Shown here: piece by piece, positions 1 to 6,814 of the stretch | Position numbering within the stretch: position 1 is the first letter of the stretch | Layout of the letters: every line of letters starts with the position of its first letter | From: Acidaminococcus hominis | GTDB lineage: Bacteria; Bacillota; Negativicutes; Acidaminococcales; Acidaminococcaceae | DNA: 10,042 nt | Assembly (NCBI RefSeq): GCF_021044795.1 | Contig: NZ_JAJNOP010000053.1 | Strand: one strand, 5' to 3' | Notes under the pieces: generated by a model | Databases searched by the model: none | The model's input: only the letters and a program-made list of their open reading frames with translations | Told to the model about the DNA's origin: nothing | Program-made: the position numbers and the translations under genes

Positions 1-105
1 CTTGCATCTCGTAAATTAGTACGACTCGTTTTTGGTTTGCTGGTCAAAAACCAACTGTACGCCGGCGGAAAGTTGAACGCCGAACAGAATAACGATTTCA
101 AATAG
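1..105 (+). CDS. Partial transposase, C-terminal end, IS110-family-like
   Basis: Frame 1 is open from the first base to a TAG at 103-105, giving the last 34 residues of a protein whose body lies left of the window. The segment ASRKLVRLVFGLLVKNQLY resembles the C-terminal tail of IS110-family (DEDD, transposase_20) recombinases, where a short helix of the type 'ARKLLRIIyallk' followed by an aromatic residue is common. The codons are more AT-rich than those of the house genes, which fits a mobile element. The recognition rests on this short tail only. The catalytic DEDD and serine regions are not in the window, so I cannot say whether the element is intact. Alternative: the end of an unrelated basic protein. 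Confidence 0.5.
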   Translation, partial: LASRKLVRLVFGLLVKNQLYAGGKLNAEQNNDFK

Positions 106-220
106 CACCCGTTTTTTTTGAAGCAACATCGGGTGCAGGTGAAGTGCGCCCTTTTTTTGATTAATACATAGAATATCTTAAAAAAAATATGCTTGACATA
201 TTACCAGAATGCTAAAGGCG
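106..220. other. Non-coding flank of the transposase end, with one hairpin
   Basis: This AT-rich stretch follows the transposase stop codon. It contains a 7-bp inverted repeat (GCACCCG at 105-111, CGGGTGC at 130-136) whose 18-nt loop includes eight consecutive T. It could be the right non-coding end of the insertion element, and the hairpin could limit read-through. I see no second gene, and no terminal inverted repeat can be recognised from one end alone. Confidence 0.3.
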
Positions 221-405
221 AGAGCTATGGGCGCCCTCTGGGCCATTGAATTGAACTTTCTCCGTCAGCCTAGCGGCTGCCACCTCTTTCACGCTTTGAA
301 AGAGGCATTCTTAGGCCACTACTGGTCGTGTGCTGAATGGGGTTAGTGCTGAAATGTAGGCAGTTCTTCTAACCTGCAAAGCCTGTGGCATTGCTTACTT
401 CGTTC
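221..405 (+). repeat. Copy 1 of a modular, hairpin-rich intergenic repeat
   Basis: Two blocks match the large mosaic at 5567-6250. Bases 312-364 align without gaps to 5980-6032 with six differences in 53. Bases 371-397 align to 6063-6089 with three differences in 27. The link between the two blocks is 6 nt here and 30 nt there. A third shared piece, around CTATGGGCGCCC near 226-237, matches about 5775-5786. A 9-bp hairpin (CCTCTTTCA with TGAAAGAGG) lies near 282-304. There is no coding potential, and the repeat lies just upstream of the terminator at 418-461. Confidence 0.7.
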
Positions 406-417
406 CTATCTAAACAA

Positions 418-461
418 AACCAGTCAGGCAAAATGGGGTCATTTTGTCTGGCTGGTTTTTT
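418..461. terminator. Bidirectional intrinsic terminator
   Basis: An 18-bp stem (418-435 with 440-457, two G-U wobbles) closes a GGGT tetraloop. On the plus strand it is followed by six T (456-461). On the minus strand it is followed by TTTTGTTTA (complement of 411-419). It lies just past the stop codon of the minus-strand pentapeptide-repeat gene and serves as that operon's terminator. It would also stop transcription arriving from the transposase side. Confidence 0.85.
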
Positions 462-485
462 ACTATATGGGTTTGGTTATTTGGT

Positions 486-1232
486 TTATTTTCGATAGAC
501 GGTGTCCAGGTCGGAGGCGTTGAATTTGGTATCTTCTAAATTGGTATGGAGGAGGCTGGCGTCGTCGAAGGTGGCGTGGGTCAGATCGGCTTTGCTGAGG
601 TTGCTGTCGTCCAAGATGGCGCTTCTTAGGTTGGCGCTTCTCAGGATGGCTTCTACCATGGTGGCGCCGTTGATTTTGGCGTTGTACAAATTGGCGCTGG
701 TCAGGTTGGCGCCGCGGAGCTGGGTATTAAAGAACCAGCTTCTTGCCAGGTTGGCGGAGTAGAAGTTGGCCAGGGAGGCGTTGGCGTAGTCGAAGGTGCT
801 TTCTCTCAGGTCGGCGGTATAGAGGTTGGAGAAGGTGAGGAGGGCATGGGTAAAGTTGGCGCGGTAGCCGGTGATGCCTACCAGGGAGCTGCGGTTTAGT
901 ACGGTATGAGCCAGGTTGGCGTTGGTCAGGTTGGCGTAGTCCAGTTTGGCGCCGGCCATGTAGGCGTTCCACAGGTTGGCTTTTTCCAGGTCTGCGTGCT
1001 GGAGTTTGGCGTTTTCCAAGACGGCGCTGGACAGGTTGGCGTAGCTGAGGTCTGCGCCGGTCAGGTCTGCGCCGGTCAGGTCTGCGCCGTGGAGGTAGGC
1101 GCCCCGCAGGTCTCCGCCGGGGCAGGAGCCGGTGTTATTGAGCTTATCCACGTCGGCCTGGGAAAAGGCCAGGGCGCTGGTGGTGACGCTGAATGCCAGG
1201 CCAAGGCCCAGCAGTAGGGATTTGAGTTTCAT
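486..1232 (-). CDS. Exported pentapeptide-repeat protein
   Basis: 248 aa. Residues 1-22 form a classic Sec signal peptide: basic MKLK, then a hydrophobic LLLGLGLAF core, then the ALA cleavage site at 20-22. The mature protein starts near Phe23. After a short N-cap with a lone Cys37, roughly residues 41-243 are continuous pentapeptide repeats of A(D/N)LxxA type (GADLTGADLTGADLSYANL), about 40 units. The family folds as a right-handed quadrilateral beta-helix used for binding. No enzymatic domain is visible. The start is fixed by a strong GGAGG at 1239-1243, six bases upstream of the ATG. The frame stays open further upstream but would overlap the HAD gene in an implausible Arg/Pro-rich translation. 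Only 14 bases separate it from the HAD stop, so the two are co-transcribed. Its binding partner is unknown. Confidence 0.85.
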   Translation of the reverse strand: MKLKSLLLGLGLAFSVTTSALAFSQADVDKLNNTGSCPGGDLRGAYLHGADLTGADLTGADLSYANLSSAVLENAKLQHADLEKANLWNAYMAGAKLDYANLTNANLAHTVLNRSSLVGITGYRANFTHALLTFSNLYTADLRESTFDYANASLANFYSANLARSWFFNTQLRGANLTSANLYNAKINGATMVEAILRSANLRSAILDDSNLSKADLTHATFDDASLLHTNLEDTKFNASDLDTVYRK

Positions 1233-1246
1233 AGGCTGCCTCCTTC

Positions 1247-1930
1247 CTAGGCTAGGGCTGCTGCCAGTTCCTGGGGGTCTGCGGGAAGTTCCTGGATGAT
1301 TTTCCAGGGGTGGCAGGCTTCCAGGTCTTCCCGGGTGTAGCTGGAGCCGGTGAGGATAATCAGGCTGCGGGCGCCGATGGCGGCGGCGCAGGTTATGTCG
1401 TGGGGGGTATCGCCGATGACGATGAGCTGGGAGGGGGTGACGTCCGGGTCCTGGGCTTTGATTTTGTGCCACAGGGCGGTGGACAGGTCGTCTCGGAGTT
1501 CACTGATTTCGCCAAAGGCGCTGAGGCTGTAGTCGAAATCGCCTCCGATGCCGAAGTAGGACAGTTTGGAGCGGGCTGCGGGTTCGCAGTTGCCGGTGAG
1601 CAGCAGGGAGGTGTAGCCGGGGGTTTTCTCTGCCCATTCCAGGCTTTCTTTGACGTGGGGGAGCAGGTGGCCTTTTTTGGCTACCAGGAAATCCGGCAGG
1701 CGTTTGGCGTAGGCCTGCAGCATGGTTTCCACTTCTTCCTGGGTGCAGTGGCCCTGGATGCCGGTGATGGCTTTCCGGGCGATATAGGTATCTGTGCGGC
1801 CGGCCATGCTGTAGGTAAATTCAAAGTTGTCCAGTCCGTACAGGTCGTTGATGGTGGCCTTCATGGCGGAGACGCCTGCGTAGTTGGTGAGCAGCAGGGT
1901 ACCGTCGATATCCCATAGCAAATAGTTCAT
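1247..1930 (-). CDS. HAD-superfamily phosphatase (phosphoglycolate phosphatase-like)
   Basis: 227 aa, the usual length for HAD subfamily I hydrolases with an alpha-helical cap. Motif I is WDIDGT, with nucleophile Asp7 and acid/base Asp9. Motif II is LLTGN with Thr112. A motif III basic residue is probably Lys156. Motif IV is GDTPHD, with Mg-binding Asp174 and Asp178. Residues about 17-90 form the small helical cap. These proteins are cytoplasmic and hydrolyse small phosphomonoesters. The family cannot be narrowed to a substrate from sequence alone, and Gph/YjjG-like is the closest description. The ATG has AAGGA about ten bases upstream. It is the first gene of a two-gene unit with the exported pentapeptide protein and follows the terminator after speD, so it has its own promoter or depends on read-through. 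Confidence 0.85.
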   Translation of the reverse strand: MNYLLWDIDGTLLLTNYAGVSAMKATINDLYGLDNFEFTYSMAGRTDTYIARKAITGIQGHCTQEEVETMLQAYAKRLPDFLVAKKGHLLPHVKESLEWAEKTPGYTSLLLTGNCEPAARSKLSYFGIGGDFDYSLSAFGEISELRDDLSTALWHKIKAQDPDVTPSQLIVIGDTPHDITCAAAIGARSLIILTGSSYTREDLEACHPWKIIQELPADPQELAAALA

Positions 1931-1960
1931 ACTCCATACATCCTTTTCTGTCCTATAGTG

Positions 1961-1988
1961 AAAAAAGAGGCTATGGAAGCCTCTTTTT
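1961..1988 (-). terminator. Intrinsic terminator between speD-like and HAD genes
   Basis: A perfect 11-bp stem (AAAAAGAGGCT at 1962-1972, AGCCTCTTTTT at 1978-1988) closes a 5-nt loop. On the minus strand it ends in six U (complement of 1961-1966). It lies seven bases past the speD stop and about 30 bases before the HAD start. Expression of the HAD gene therefore needs either read-through or a promoter squeezed into 1931-1975. I see only a weak TATAGG there. Confidence 0.8.
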
Positions 1989-1994
1989 AAGGGG

Positions 1995-2474
1995 TTAGTT
2001 TGAAGAATTCTTGTTCAGCATCATGAATTTCTTCAGGGTGGCCCCGGCATTTTTTGCCCGGCGAATGGGTTTGACAATTTTCTGCCGGCGGGGTTTCATG
2101 TCGCTGACGTTACCGAAGTCGCCGCGGGTAATCATGGTGAGTTTGGCCTGGTCGGGTCCAAATTCCTTGCGCAGGAAGATGGCCAGTTCTTCGGGGTCGG
2201 CCCCGGAATCCAGGGTGAATACGTCTGCTGCAGCGTAGCCCTGGGCGGGGAATACGTGCAGGAAAATGTGACCGTTGTCACAGAGCATTACGTAGCAAAA
2301 TTCTTCATCCATTTCATTATCCGTCAGATGGACGGCCAGTTCGCGCATGTCGAATTTTTGGGCTGCCATTTCCAAAATGGCCTTGATTTTGTCTTTGTCG
2401 TAGACCACATCTTCCAGACAGCGATACATGTCCAGTGCGACCTGGGTTCCTTTACCTATCACAGGTTTCCACAT
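1995..2474 (-). CDS. SpeD-like (AdoMet decarboxylase fold) protein lacking the pyruvoyl serine
   Basis: 159 aa. The core aligns by eye with short bacterial S-adenosylmethionine decarboxylases: GTQVALDMYRC (9-19) matches the N-terminal GRHVISELWGC region, and HVFPAQGYAAADVFTL (73-88) matches HSFPEHGYASIDVYTC. In SpeD the self-cleavage site is E-S-H, and the serine becomes the pyruvoyl cofactor. Here the site reads N67-G68-H69, so the serine is Gly. The catalytic Cys of the family (DVYTC) is Leu88. His73 is kept. ITRGDFG (116-122) replaces the usual IPRG ending and leads into an extra basic C-terminal tail of about 35 residues. It is therefore unlikely to make decarboxylated AdoMet. The start is not certain: AAAGG abuts this ATG, and GTG five codons in would have better spacing. 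A near-perfect promoter lies upstream. Confidence 0.75.
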   Translation of the reverse strand: MWKPVIGKGTQVALDMYRCLEDVVYDKDKIKAILEMAAQKFDMRELAVHLTDNEMDEEFCYVMLCDNGHIFLHVFPAQGYAAADVFTLDSGADPEELAIFLRKEFGPDQAKLTMITRGDFGNVSDMKPRRQKIVKPIRRAKNAGATLKKFMMLNKNSSN

Positions 2475-2537
2475 CCTTTATTCAGTTCAAGTTTCTTCAT
2501 CAATCGTCCAATTTTATACATTATACGCAGTGCTTAT

Positions 2538-2567
2538 ATTATATCGTAATCCGGTTATGCCTGTCAA
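2538..2567 (-). promoter_or_regulatory. Consensus sigma-70 promoter of the speD-like gene
   Basis: Read on the minus strand, TTGACA (2567-2562) is separated by 18 bases from TATAAT (2543-2538). Both hexamers are exact consensus. Transcription would begin near 2531 and give a leader of about 55 nt. The -35 site lies close to the divergent recD2 promoter. A second minus-strand TATAAT at 2525-2520 has no clear -35. Confidence 0.75.
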
Positions 2568-2592
2568 AAGAAACAAGAACTTATGTTATAAT
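2562..2592 (+). promoter_or_regulatory. Extended -10 promoter of recD2-comFC
   Basis: TGTTATAAT at 2584-2592 is an extended -10 element (TGnTATAAT). The best upstream hexamer is TGTCAA at 2562-2567, a weak -35 with 19-base spacing. It occupies the same bases as the speD -35. Start expected near 2599, 25 bases before the recD2 ATG. Confidence 0.6.
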
Positions 2593-2623
2593 AAAAGGGA
2601 TATTTGTTCAGCAGAGGTGTGAA

Positions 2624-4795
2624 ATGGCAGAAGCAGCAATCTTACAAGTAACTATCAAGAATATTGTGTTCCAATCGGGAGACGGCGGCTTTGCTGTTTT
2701 TCGGGGTGAAAACCGGGAAGTGGGGACCATTACCATTGTGTACAAGGGGCAGCCGCCGTTTGCAGGTGAGCAGGTGGAGCTGACGGGACAATGGACGGAG
2801 CATCCGCGGTTTGGCCGGCAGTTCCAGGCGGCCAGCTGGAAGGCGCTGACGCCTACGGGGACCCAGGCCATGATCAAGATGCTGGGCAGCGGGGTTCTCA
2901 CGGGTGTGGGGCCGGTGATGGCCAAGCGGATTGTGGAGCACTTTGGGGACAAGACCATGGAGGTGCTGGACAAGGAACCGGAGCGGCTGCGGGAAGTGCC
3001 GGGCATCGGCAAGAAGAAGGCGGAAGGGATTGTGGCGTCCTACGGGGAGCTGCGGGACAGCCGGGAGCTGGTATTTTTCCTGGAAAGTCACGGAATCAGT
3101 GCCAATTTTGCGGGAAAAATCCAGGCGCTGTACGGCAATACGGCCATTACCCGGATCAGCAACAATCCGTACTGTCTGGCGGAAGATGCGGAAGGCATCG
3201 GGTTTCGGACGGCGGACCGGCTGGCCCAGAACATGGGCTTTGATGAGCTCAGCGAGGAGCGGCTGAAGGCGGGGCTGTACTATACGCTGCTCCAGGGGGC
3301 CAACCAGGGGCATACCTGTGTGCCGGACGAGTGGCTGGTGAAGATGGCCAGCCAGGTGCTGCAGGTGCCGGCGCTGGAAGTGAAGCAGGTGTTTGACAAG
3401 TTGCTGGAGCAGGGGCTGCTGCGGACGGAGGACGCCGGGGACCATATCTGTGTGTATCCGGAATATCTGTACCGGGCGGAGCGTGGGGTGGCCCACCGGC
3501 TGCTGGCGCTGCGGGACAATGTGAACTCATTGTGGAAGGTGGATTACCAGAAGATTATCCAGGAATGGGAAAAGGCGGAGGATATCCAGCTGGCGCCGGA
3601 ACAGGCGGAAGCGGTGAAGACCAGTGTGGAGCACGGGGTGTTTGTGCTGACCGGTGGTCCTGGTACTGGTAAGACGACGGTTATCAAGGGTATCCTGTCG
3701 GTGATGCAGCAGGCGGGGTGCAAGATTCTTTTGGCGGCGCCTACGGGCCGGGCGGCCAAGCGGCTGACGGAATCGGCGGGGCAGCCGGCGCTGACGGTGC
3801 ACCGGATGCTGGAATATACGCCCAATGGGGAAGATTCTTTCTGGGGCCGGAACGAGGACAATCCGCTGGAGGCCGATGCGGTGATTGTGGACGAGGCGTC
3901 CATGATGGATATTGTGCTGATGTACAATCTATTGAAGGCTTTGCCCCTGGGCTGCCGGCTGATTCTGGTGGGGGACGTGGACCAGCTGCCCAGTGTGGGG
4001 CCGGGGTCGGTGCTGTCGGATATTATCCGCAGCGGGACCATGCCTATTGTGCGGCTGGAGAATGTGTTCCGGCAGGCGGAGCTGAGTCCCATTGTGCGCA
4101 ATGCCCACAGAATCAACCAGGGAATGATGCCGGTGTGGGAAGGGGAGAAGGATTTTACTTTTGCGGAATTTCCCACGGAGGAGCAGACCATGGAGTATGT
4201 GGTGGATTTGTATGCCAAGCTGTATGCCCACAATCCGCTCCAGGGGGTGCAGGTGCTGAGCCCTATGCACAAGAATCTGTGCGGGGTGGAGAATCTGAAC
4301 CGGCTGATCCAGCAGCGGGTGAATCCGCCGTCTCCTCAGAAGGCGGAGCTGAAAATGGGGTTCGTGGAGCTGCGGGAGAAGGACAAGGTGATGCAGCTGC
4401 GGAACAACTACGAAAAGAATGTATTTAACGGGGATATTGGCCAGGTGGTGCGGATCCTGGGGCGGACGGTGACGGTGTCGTTCCCGGACCGGCCGGAAGG
4501 GGATCTGGTGAGCTACGAGGGGGCGGAAGCGGAGGAGCTGCGGCTGTCCTACGCTATGAGTGTGCACAAGTCCCAGGGCAGTGAGTACGCGGTGGTAATC
4601 ATGCCGCTGGTGAACAGTCACTACATTATGTTACAGCGGAATTTATTCTATACGGCCATTACCCGGGCCCGGCAGCAGGTGCATCTGGCGGGAAGCCGGA
4701 AGGCCATGCGGACGGCGGTGGAAAACGACAAGACCCGGAAGCGGTACTCCCTCCTGGCAGAGCGGCTGCAGCAGGGGGACCGGGACAAGGAATAA
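2624..4795 (+). CDS. recD2: RecD2-type ATP-dependent DNA helicase (SF1B)
   Basis: 723 aa, typical RecD2 length. An N-terminal OB-like region (1-75) precedes tandem helix-hairpin-helix segments (LTGVGPVMAKRIVEHFG 92-108, LREVPGIGKKKAEGI 122-136), the hallmark of RecD2 against RecBCD RecD. The helicase core shows Walker A GGPGTGKT (344-351), motif Ia APTGRAAKR (372-380), Walker B VDEAS (422-426), motif III GDVDQLPSVGPG (450-461), VFRQ (481-484), the UvrD-like C-terminal SVHKSQGSEY (646-655) and motif VI YTAITRAR (676-683). All catalytic motifs are present. The family unwinds DNA 5' to 3' and acts in repair and replication-fork upkeep in the cytoplasm. The start is chosen at ATG 2624, with AGAGGTG just upstream. 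The frame is open farther left but runs through the promoter. comFC follows 16 bases after the stop, so both form one operon. Confidence 0.95.
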   Translation: MAEAAILQVTIKNIVFQSGDGGFAVFRGENREVGTITIVYKGQPPFAGEQVELTGQWTEHPRFGRQFQAASWKALTPTGTQAMIKMLGSGVLTGVGPVMAKRIVEHFGDKTMEVLDKEPERLREVPGIGKKKAEGIVASYGELRDSRELVFFLESHGISANFAGKIQALYGNTAITRISNNPYCLAEDAEGIGFRTADRLAQNMGFDELSEERLKAGLYYTLLQGANQGHTCVPDEWLVKMASQVLQVPALEVKQVFDKLLEQGLLRTEDAGDHICVYPEYLYRAERGVAHRLLALRDNVNSLWKVDYQKIIQEWEKAEDIQLAPEQAEAVKTSVEHGVFVLTGGPGTGKTTVIKGILSVMQQAGCKILLAAPTGRAAKRLTESAGQPALTVHRMLEYTPNGEDSFWGRNEDNPLEADAVIVDEASMMDIVLMYNLLKALPLGCRLILVGDVDQLPSVGPGSVLSDIIRSGTMPIVRLENVFRQAELSPIVRNAHRINQGMMPVWEGEKDFTFAEFPTEEQTMEYVVDLYAKLYAHNPLQGVQVLSPMHKNLCGVENLNRLIQQRVNPPSPQKAELKMGFVELREKDKVMQLRNNYEKNVFNGDIGQVVRILGRTVTVSFPDRPEGDLVSYEGAEAEELRLSYAMSVHKSQGSEYAVVIMPLVNSHYIMLQRNLFYTAITRARQQVHLAGSRKAMRTAVENDKTRKRYSLLAERLQQGDRDKE

Positions 4796-4811
4796 GGGCT
4801 GGAGGTAAGGT

Positions 4812-5492
4812 ATGTGGCAGGAACTGAAACGGCTGCTGCTGGATATTTTTTACCCCCGGAGCTGTCCGGGCTGCGGGACCCAGGTCCAGGAGGAAGGGCT
4901 GCTGTGTCCGGCGTGCCGGGCGGGGCTCCTGGAGCCCAGGACGGTGGTGCCGGAAAGTGTGGGGTGCAGGCACCTGGACGGGTTGTTTTTTCTCTTTCAT
5001 TATGAAGGGGGCATCCGGGAAGGGCTGCACCAGGCCAAGTTTGGGCGCCGCCGGGAAGTGCTGGCGCCGCTGGCCTATGAGTGGGCCCGGGGGATGGAGC
5101 AGGAGGCGCTGCTGAACTGGGGGCCGGAACTGGCCCGGGCGGTGGCGGTGGTGCCCATTCCCACGGACGAAGGGCGGCGGAAGGAGCGGGGGTACGACAT
5201 CCCGGAGGAGATTTTCCGGGGCTGGTGTGGTCAGCGGGGGTTTGTGTGGCTGCCGGTGCTGCGGCGCATGCGGCCTACGCTGCCCCAGTACGCACTGTCG
5301 GTGGAGGCCCGGAAGGAGAATATCCGGGGCTCGCTGGGGCTGGTGCCGGGGTGCAGCGTGCCGCCGGTAGTGGTGCTGGCGGACGATATTGTGACCAGCG
5401 GGACCACGGTGGAAGAAGCGGCCCGGGTGCTGAAGGCAGCTGGGGCGGAGCGGGTGTATGCGGTGGCGCTGGCCAGTGGGATGGGGAAGTAG
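4812..5492 (+). CDS. comFC: ComFC-family phosphoribosyltransferase-like protein
   Basis: 226 aa, normal for ComFC/GntX proteins. An N-terminal double zinc-knuckle is visible as C18-x2-C21 and C32-x2-C35. The C-terminal half is a type I phosphoribosyltransferase fold with VPIP (114-117), a conserved-position RRKERGYD (122-129, in place of the usual R-x-RGFNQ) and the PRPP-binding loop VLADDIVTSGTT (188-199). In competent Bacillota ComFC assists DNA uptake and transformation. In other organisms homologues persist with unclear roles. ATG 4812 has GGAGGT at 4801-4806. The gene is the last of the recD2 operon, and transcription stops at the perfect hairpin 18 bases past its stop codon. The substitution of the RGFNQ-like motif is mild divergence and not clear inactivation. 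Confidence 0.9.
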   Translation: MWQELKRLLLDIFYPRSCPGCGTQVQEEGLLCPACRAGLLEPRTVVPESVGCRHLDGLFFLFHYEGGIREGLHQAKFGRRREVLAPLAYEWARGMEQEALLNWGPELARAVAVVPIPTDEGRRKERGYDIPEEIFRGWCGQRGFVWLPVLRRMRPTLPQYALSVEARKENIRGSLGLVPGCSVPPVVVLADDIVTSGTTVEEAARVLKAAGAERVYAVALASGMGK

Positions 5493-5510
5493 AGTGTAGA
5501 AGTGTATGAG

Positions 5511-5565
5511 AAAAACAGCATTCTGTATCGCTTTTGAGTAAAAAGCGATACAGAATGCTGTTTTT
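5511..5565 (+). terminator. Perfect 25-bp terminator after comFC
   Basis: Arms 5511-5535 and 5541-5565 are exact reverse complements around the loop GAGTA. The outer five pairs are A-T, so the stem runs into TTTTT (5561-5565). The symmetry (AAAAA on the left) makes it usable in both directions. The arms are unusually long for an intrinsic terminator. Confidence 0.85.
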
Positions 5566-5680
5566 GGTTGGTGCGGTCAGCGGACCTGAAGTGATGTGGT
5601 TCGGGGTATCCACTCAGCGGTTCGCTGCTAGCCAGTCATTTTCGCCTTGCAGGCTCAATTCCTGGGCAGCTATCGCAGGG

Positions 5681-5731
5681 GTCGTATATTCCATTTCTCT
5701 ACGGCCGGGGGCCTTGAGAAATGGATACGAC
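5681..5731 (+). repeat. 16-bp bulged stem-loop inside the mosaic
   Basis: GTCGTAT (5681-5687) pairs with ATACGAC (5725-5731), and CCATTTCTC (5691-5699) pairs with GAGAAATGG (5716-5724). A three-base ATT bulge interrupts the left arm. The 16-nt loop itself carries GGCC repeats. It is the longest single inverted repeat in the mosaic, and no U-run follows it, so it is not a terminator. Confidence 0.6.
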
Positions 5732-6100
5732 TCCCTCAGTCAGCCTGCGGTGACAGATCTTCTAGTGGTTGGAACTATGGGCGCCCGCTGGGCAGATGGG
5801 GGGAAACTTCTATCGTCGCCTTGCGGCGACACCTTCTCAGCGGTTCGCCGTATTCCAGTCATCAGCACCCTACGGGTTTGATTCCTGGACGGCTGTCGCA
5901 TGGCTCGCGTATACCAAACAGCTTTTGGAATACCTGTAGCGCTGTTTGGACGCGACCGCAACGTTTGCAGAAGGCGGTCTAGGCCGCTGCTGGTCGTGTG
6001 CTGAATGGGGATAGTGCGGGAATGTAGGTAGTGGCCCTCCGGGCGACTTGGTTGGGAACCCCAACCTGCAATGCCTGCGGCATTGCTTCCTTCCCCTTCT

Positions 6101-6121
6101 CCTGTTCGCATAGCGAACAGG
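6101..6121 (+). repeat. Perfect 9-bp hairpin near the right end of the mosaic
   Basis: CCTGTTCGC (6101-6109), an ATA triloop, and GCGAACAGG (6113-6121) form an exact inverted repeat. A GC-rich hairpin GCGGCC/GGCCGC follows near 6138-6152. Compact hairpins like these are typical of REP/BIME-like intergenic elements. There is no sign of protein coding. Confidence 0.55.
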
Positions 6122-6250
6122 TAAGTGGAAGGCACTTGCGGCCTGCGGCCGCTAATACCTGGATAAAAAACGTAAAGCTTGGATAATCCACTTAGGGGCT
6201 ATTCTTAGACTACTAAGGGTCGTGTGCTTGACGGGGCCTAGTGCGGAGAG

Positions 6251-6814
6251 TTTTCACCAATGTGTTGGGGCTTAAAGGGTTTCCTGAGGGGTTCTCTAAT
6301 GCCAGTGTATGAATATGTAAAGATATTACATAAATTTCCATGCTGCTGTATATAAAAAAGTTTGACGGGGAATTTTTTTTCTAAAATTTTAAGAAGGGGA
6401 AAGGGGAAACGTTTCTGCAAGGGTACGATGGTTTGTTTTGGGTCGGGAGTTTGCAGGGGGCTGCTTAAAAAGAGGGAGGAAATGGGTTAGATGCGGAGGC
6501 AGCGGGTAATGCTCGGGGAAAAATGGGAAATGGGTTTCTGAGGATAGTTATTTTTTCTTCGGGAAAATGGGGTGCTTTTGATTCTCTTTATGGATGAAAT
6601 TGTACAATATGTCAATTTTATTACAAGTTGTGTGGAAAAAGAAAAGTTGGAGAATTTTGCATGAGTATGCAAAAATAGTATAGTGAAGTGTATGGGTATG
6701 CGGTAAAAATTCATAAAACTGTCTGAAAATGTATTTTTATCAGTGGATAGGGGGAATTGGTGTATGGATATGCAGATGGGGAGGAAAGGTGGGAATGGGA
6801 CGAGGGGTATGGAT
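6251..6814. other. AT-rich gene-free stretch
   Basis: I see no credible gene on either strand. The frames are short and lack ribosome sites or recognisable proteins. It has long purine-rich plus-strand runs. One small palindrome is visible, TTTTGCAT (6655-6662) and ATGCAAAA (6667-6674). A weak promoter-like pair overlaps it, TTGCAT 6657-6662 and TATAGT 6679-6684 with 16-base spacing. Nothing downstream of that pair looks like a gene or a structured RNA. Confidence 0.5.

Larger units (their letters stand above)
5567..6250 (+). repeat. Mosaic of dispersed intergenic repeat modules
   Basis: No gene is supported here. The block starts two bases after the comFC terminator. Module A: GTTGGTGCGGTCAGCGGAC at 5567-5585 recurs exactly at 9845-9863, and both are followed some 17-19 bases later by CGG(G)GTATCCACTC. 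Module B near 5775 and module C (5980-6032, 6063-6089) match 226-397. A decayed third piece of module C (GGTCGTGTGCT core) is at about 6210-6247. The whole block is studded with short GC-rich hairpins, for example GTCGCC/GGCGAC near 5815, GGTTGGG/CCCAACC near 6050, 5681-5731 and 6101-6121. Reading frames through it are interrupted and resemble nothing. It is likely a composite of non-autonomous REP- or MITE-like elements. Confidence 0.7.

Noticed and set aside
193..216. TTGACA at 193-198 as a promoter
   Set aside because: No acceptable -10 lies 16-18 bases downstream, and no gene follows before the terminator at 418-461.
1233..1472. N-terminal extension of the pentapeptide-repeat protein frame into the HAD gene
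   Set aside because: The extension is Arg/Pro/His-rich shadow sequence. The internal ATG at 1232 has a strong GGAGG and begins a clear signal peptide.
1310..1918. Long Gly-rich plus-strand frame opposite the HAD gene
   Set aside because: It is the antisense shadow of a gene with all HAD motifs. The composition is low-complexity and no ribosome site is seen.
2435..2623. Upstream extension of the recD2 frame
   Set aside because: It would run through the recD2 promoter and into speD. The ATG at 2624 has a good ribosome site and gives the normal family length.
5534..6135. Several overlapping frames in the repeat mosaic
   Set aside because: They run across hairpin repeats and a terminator arm, show no family resemblance, and no ribosome sites stand out.
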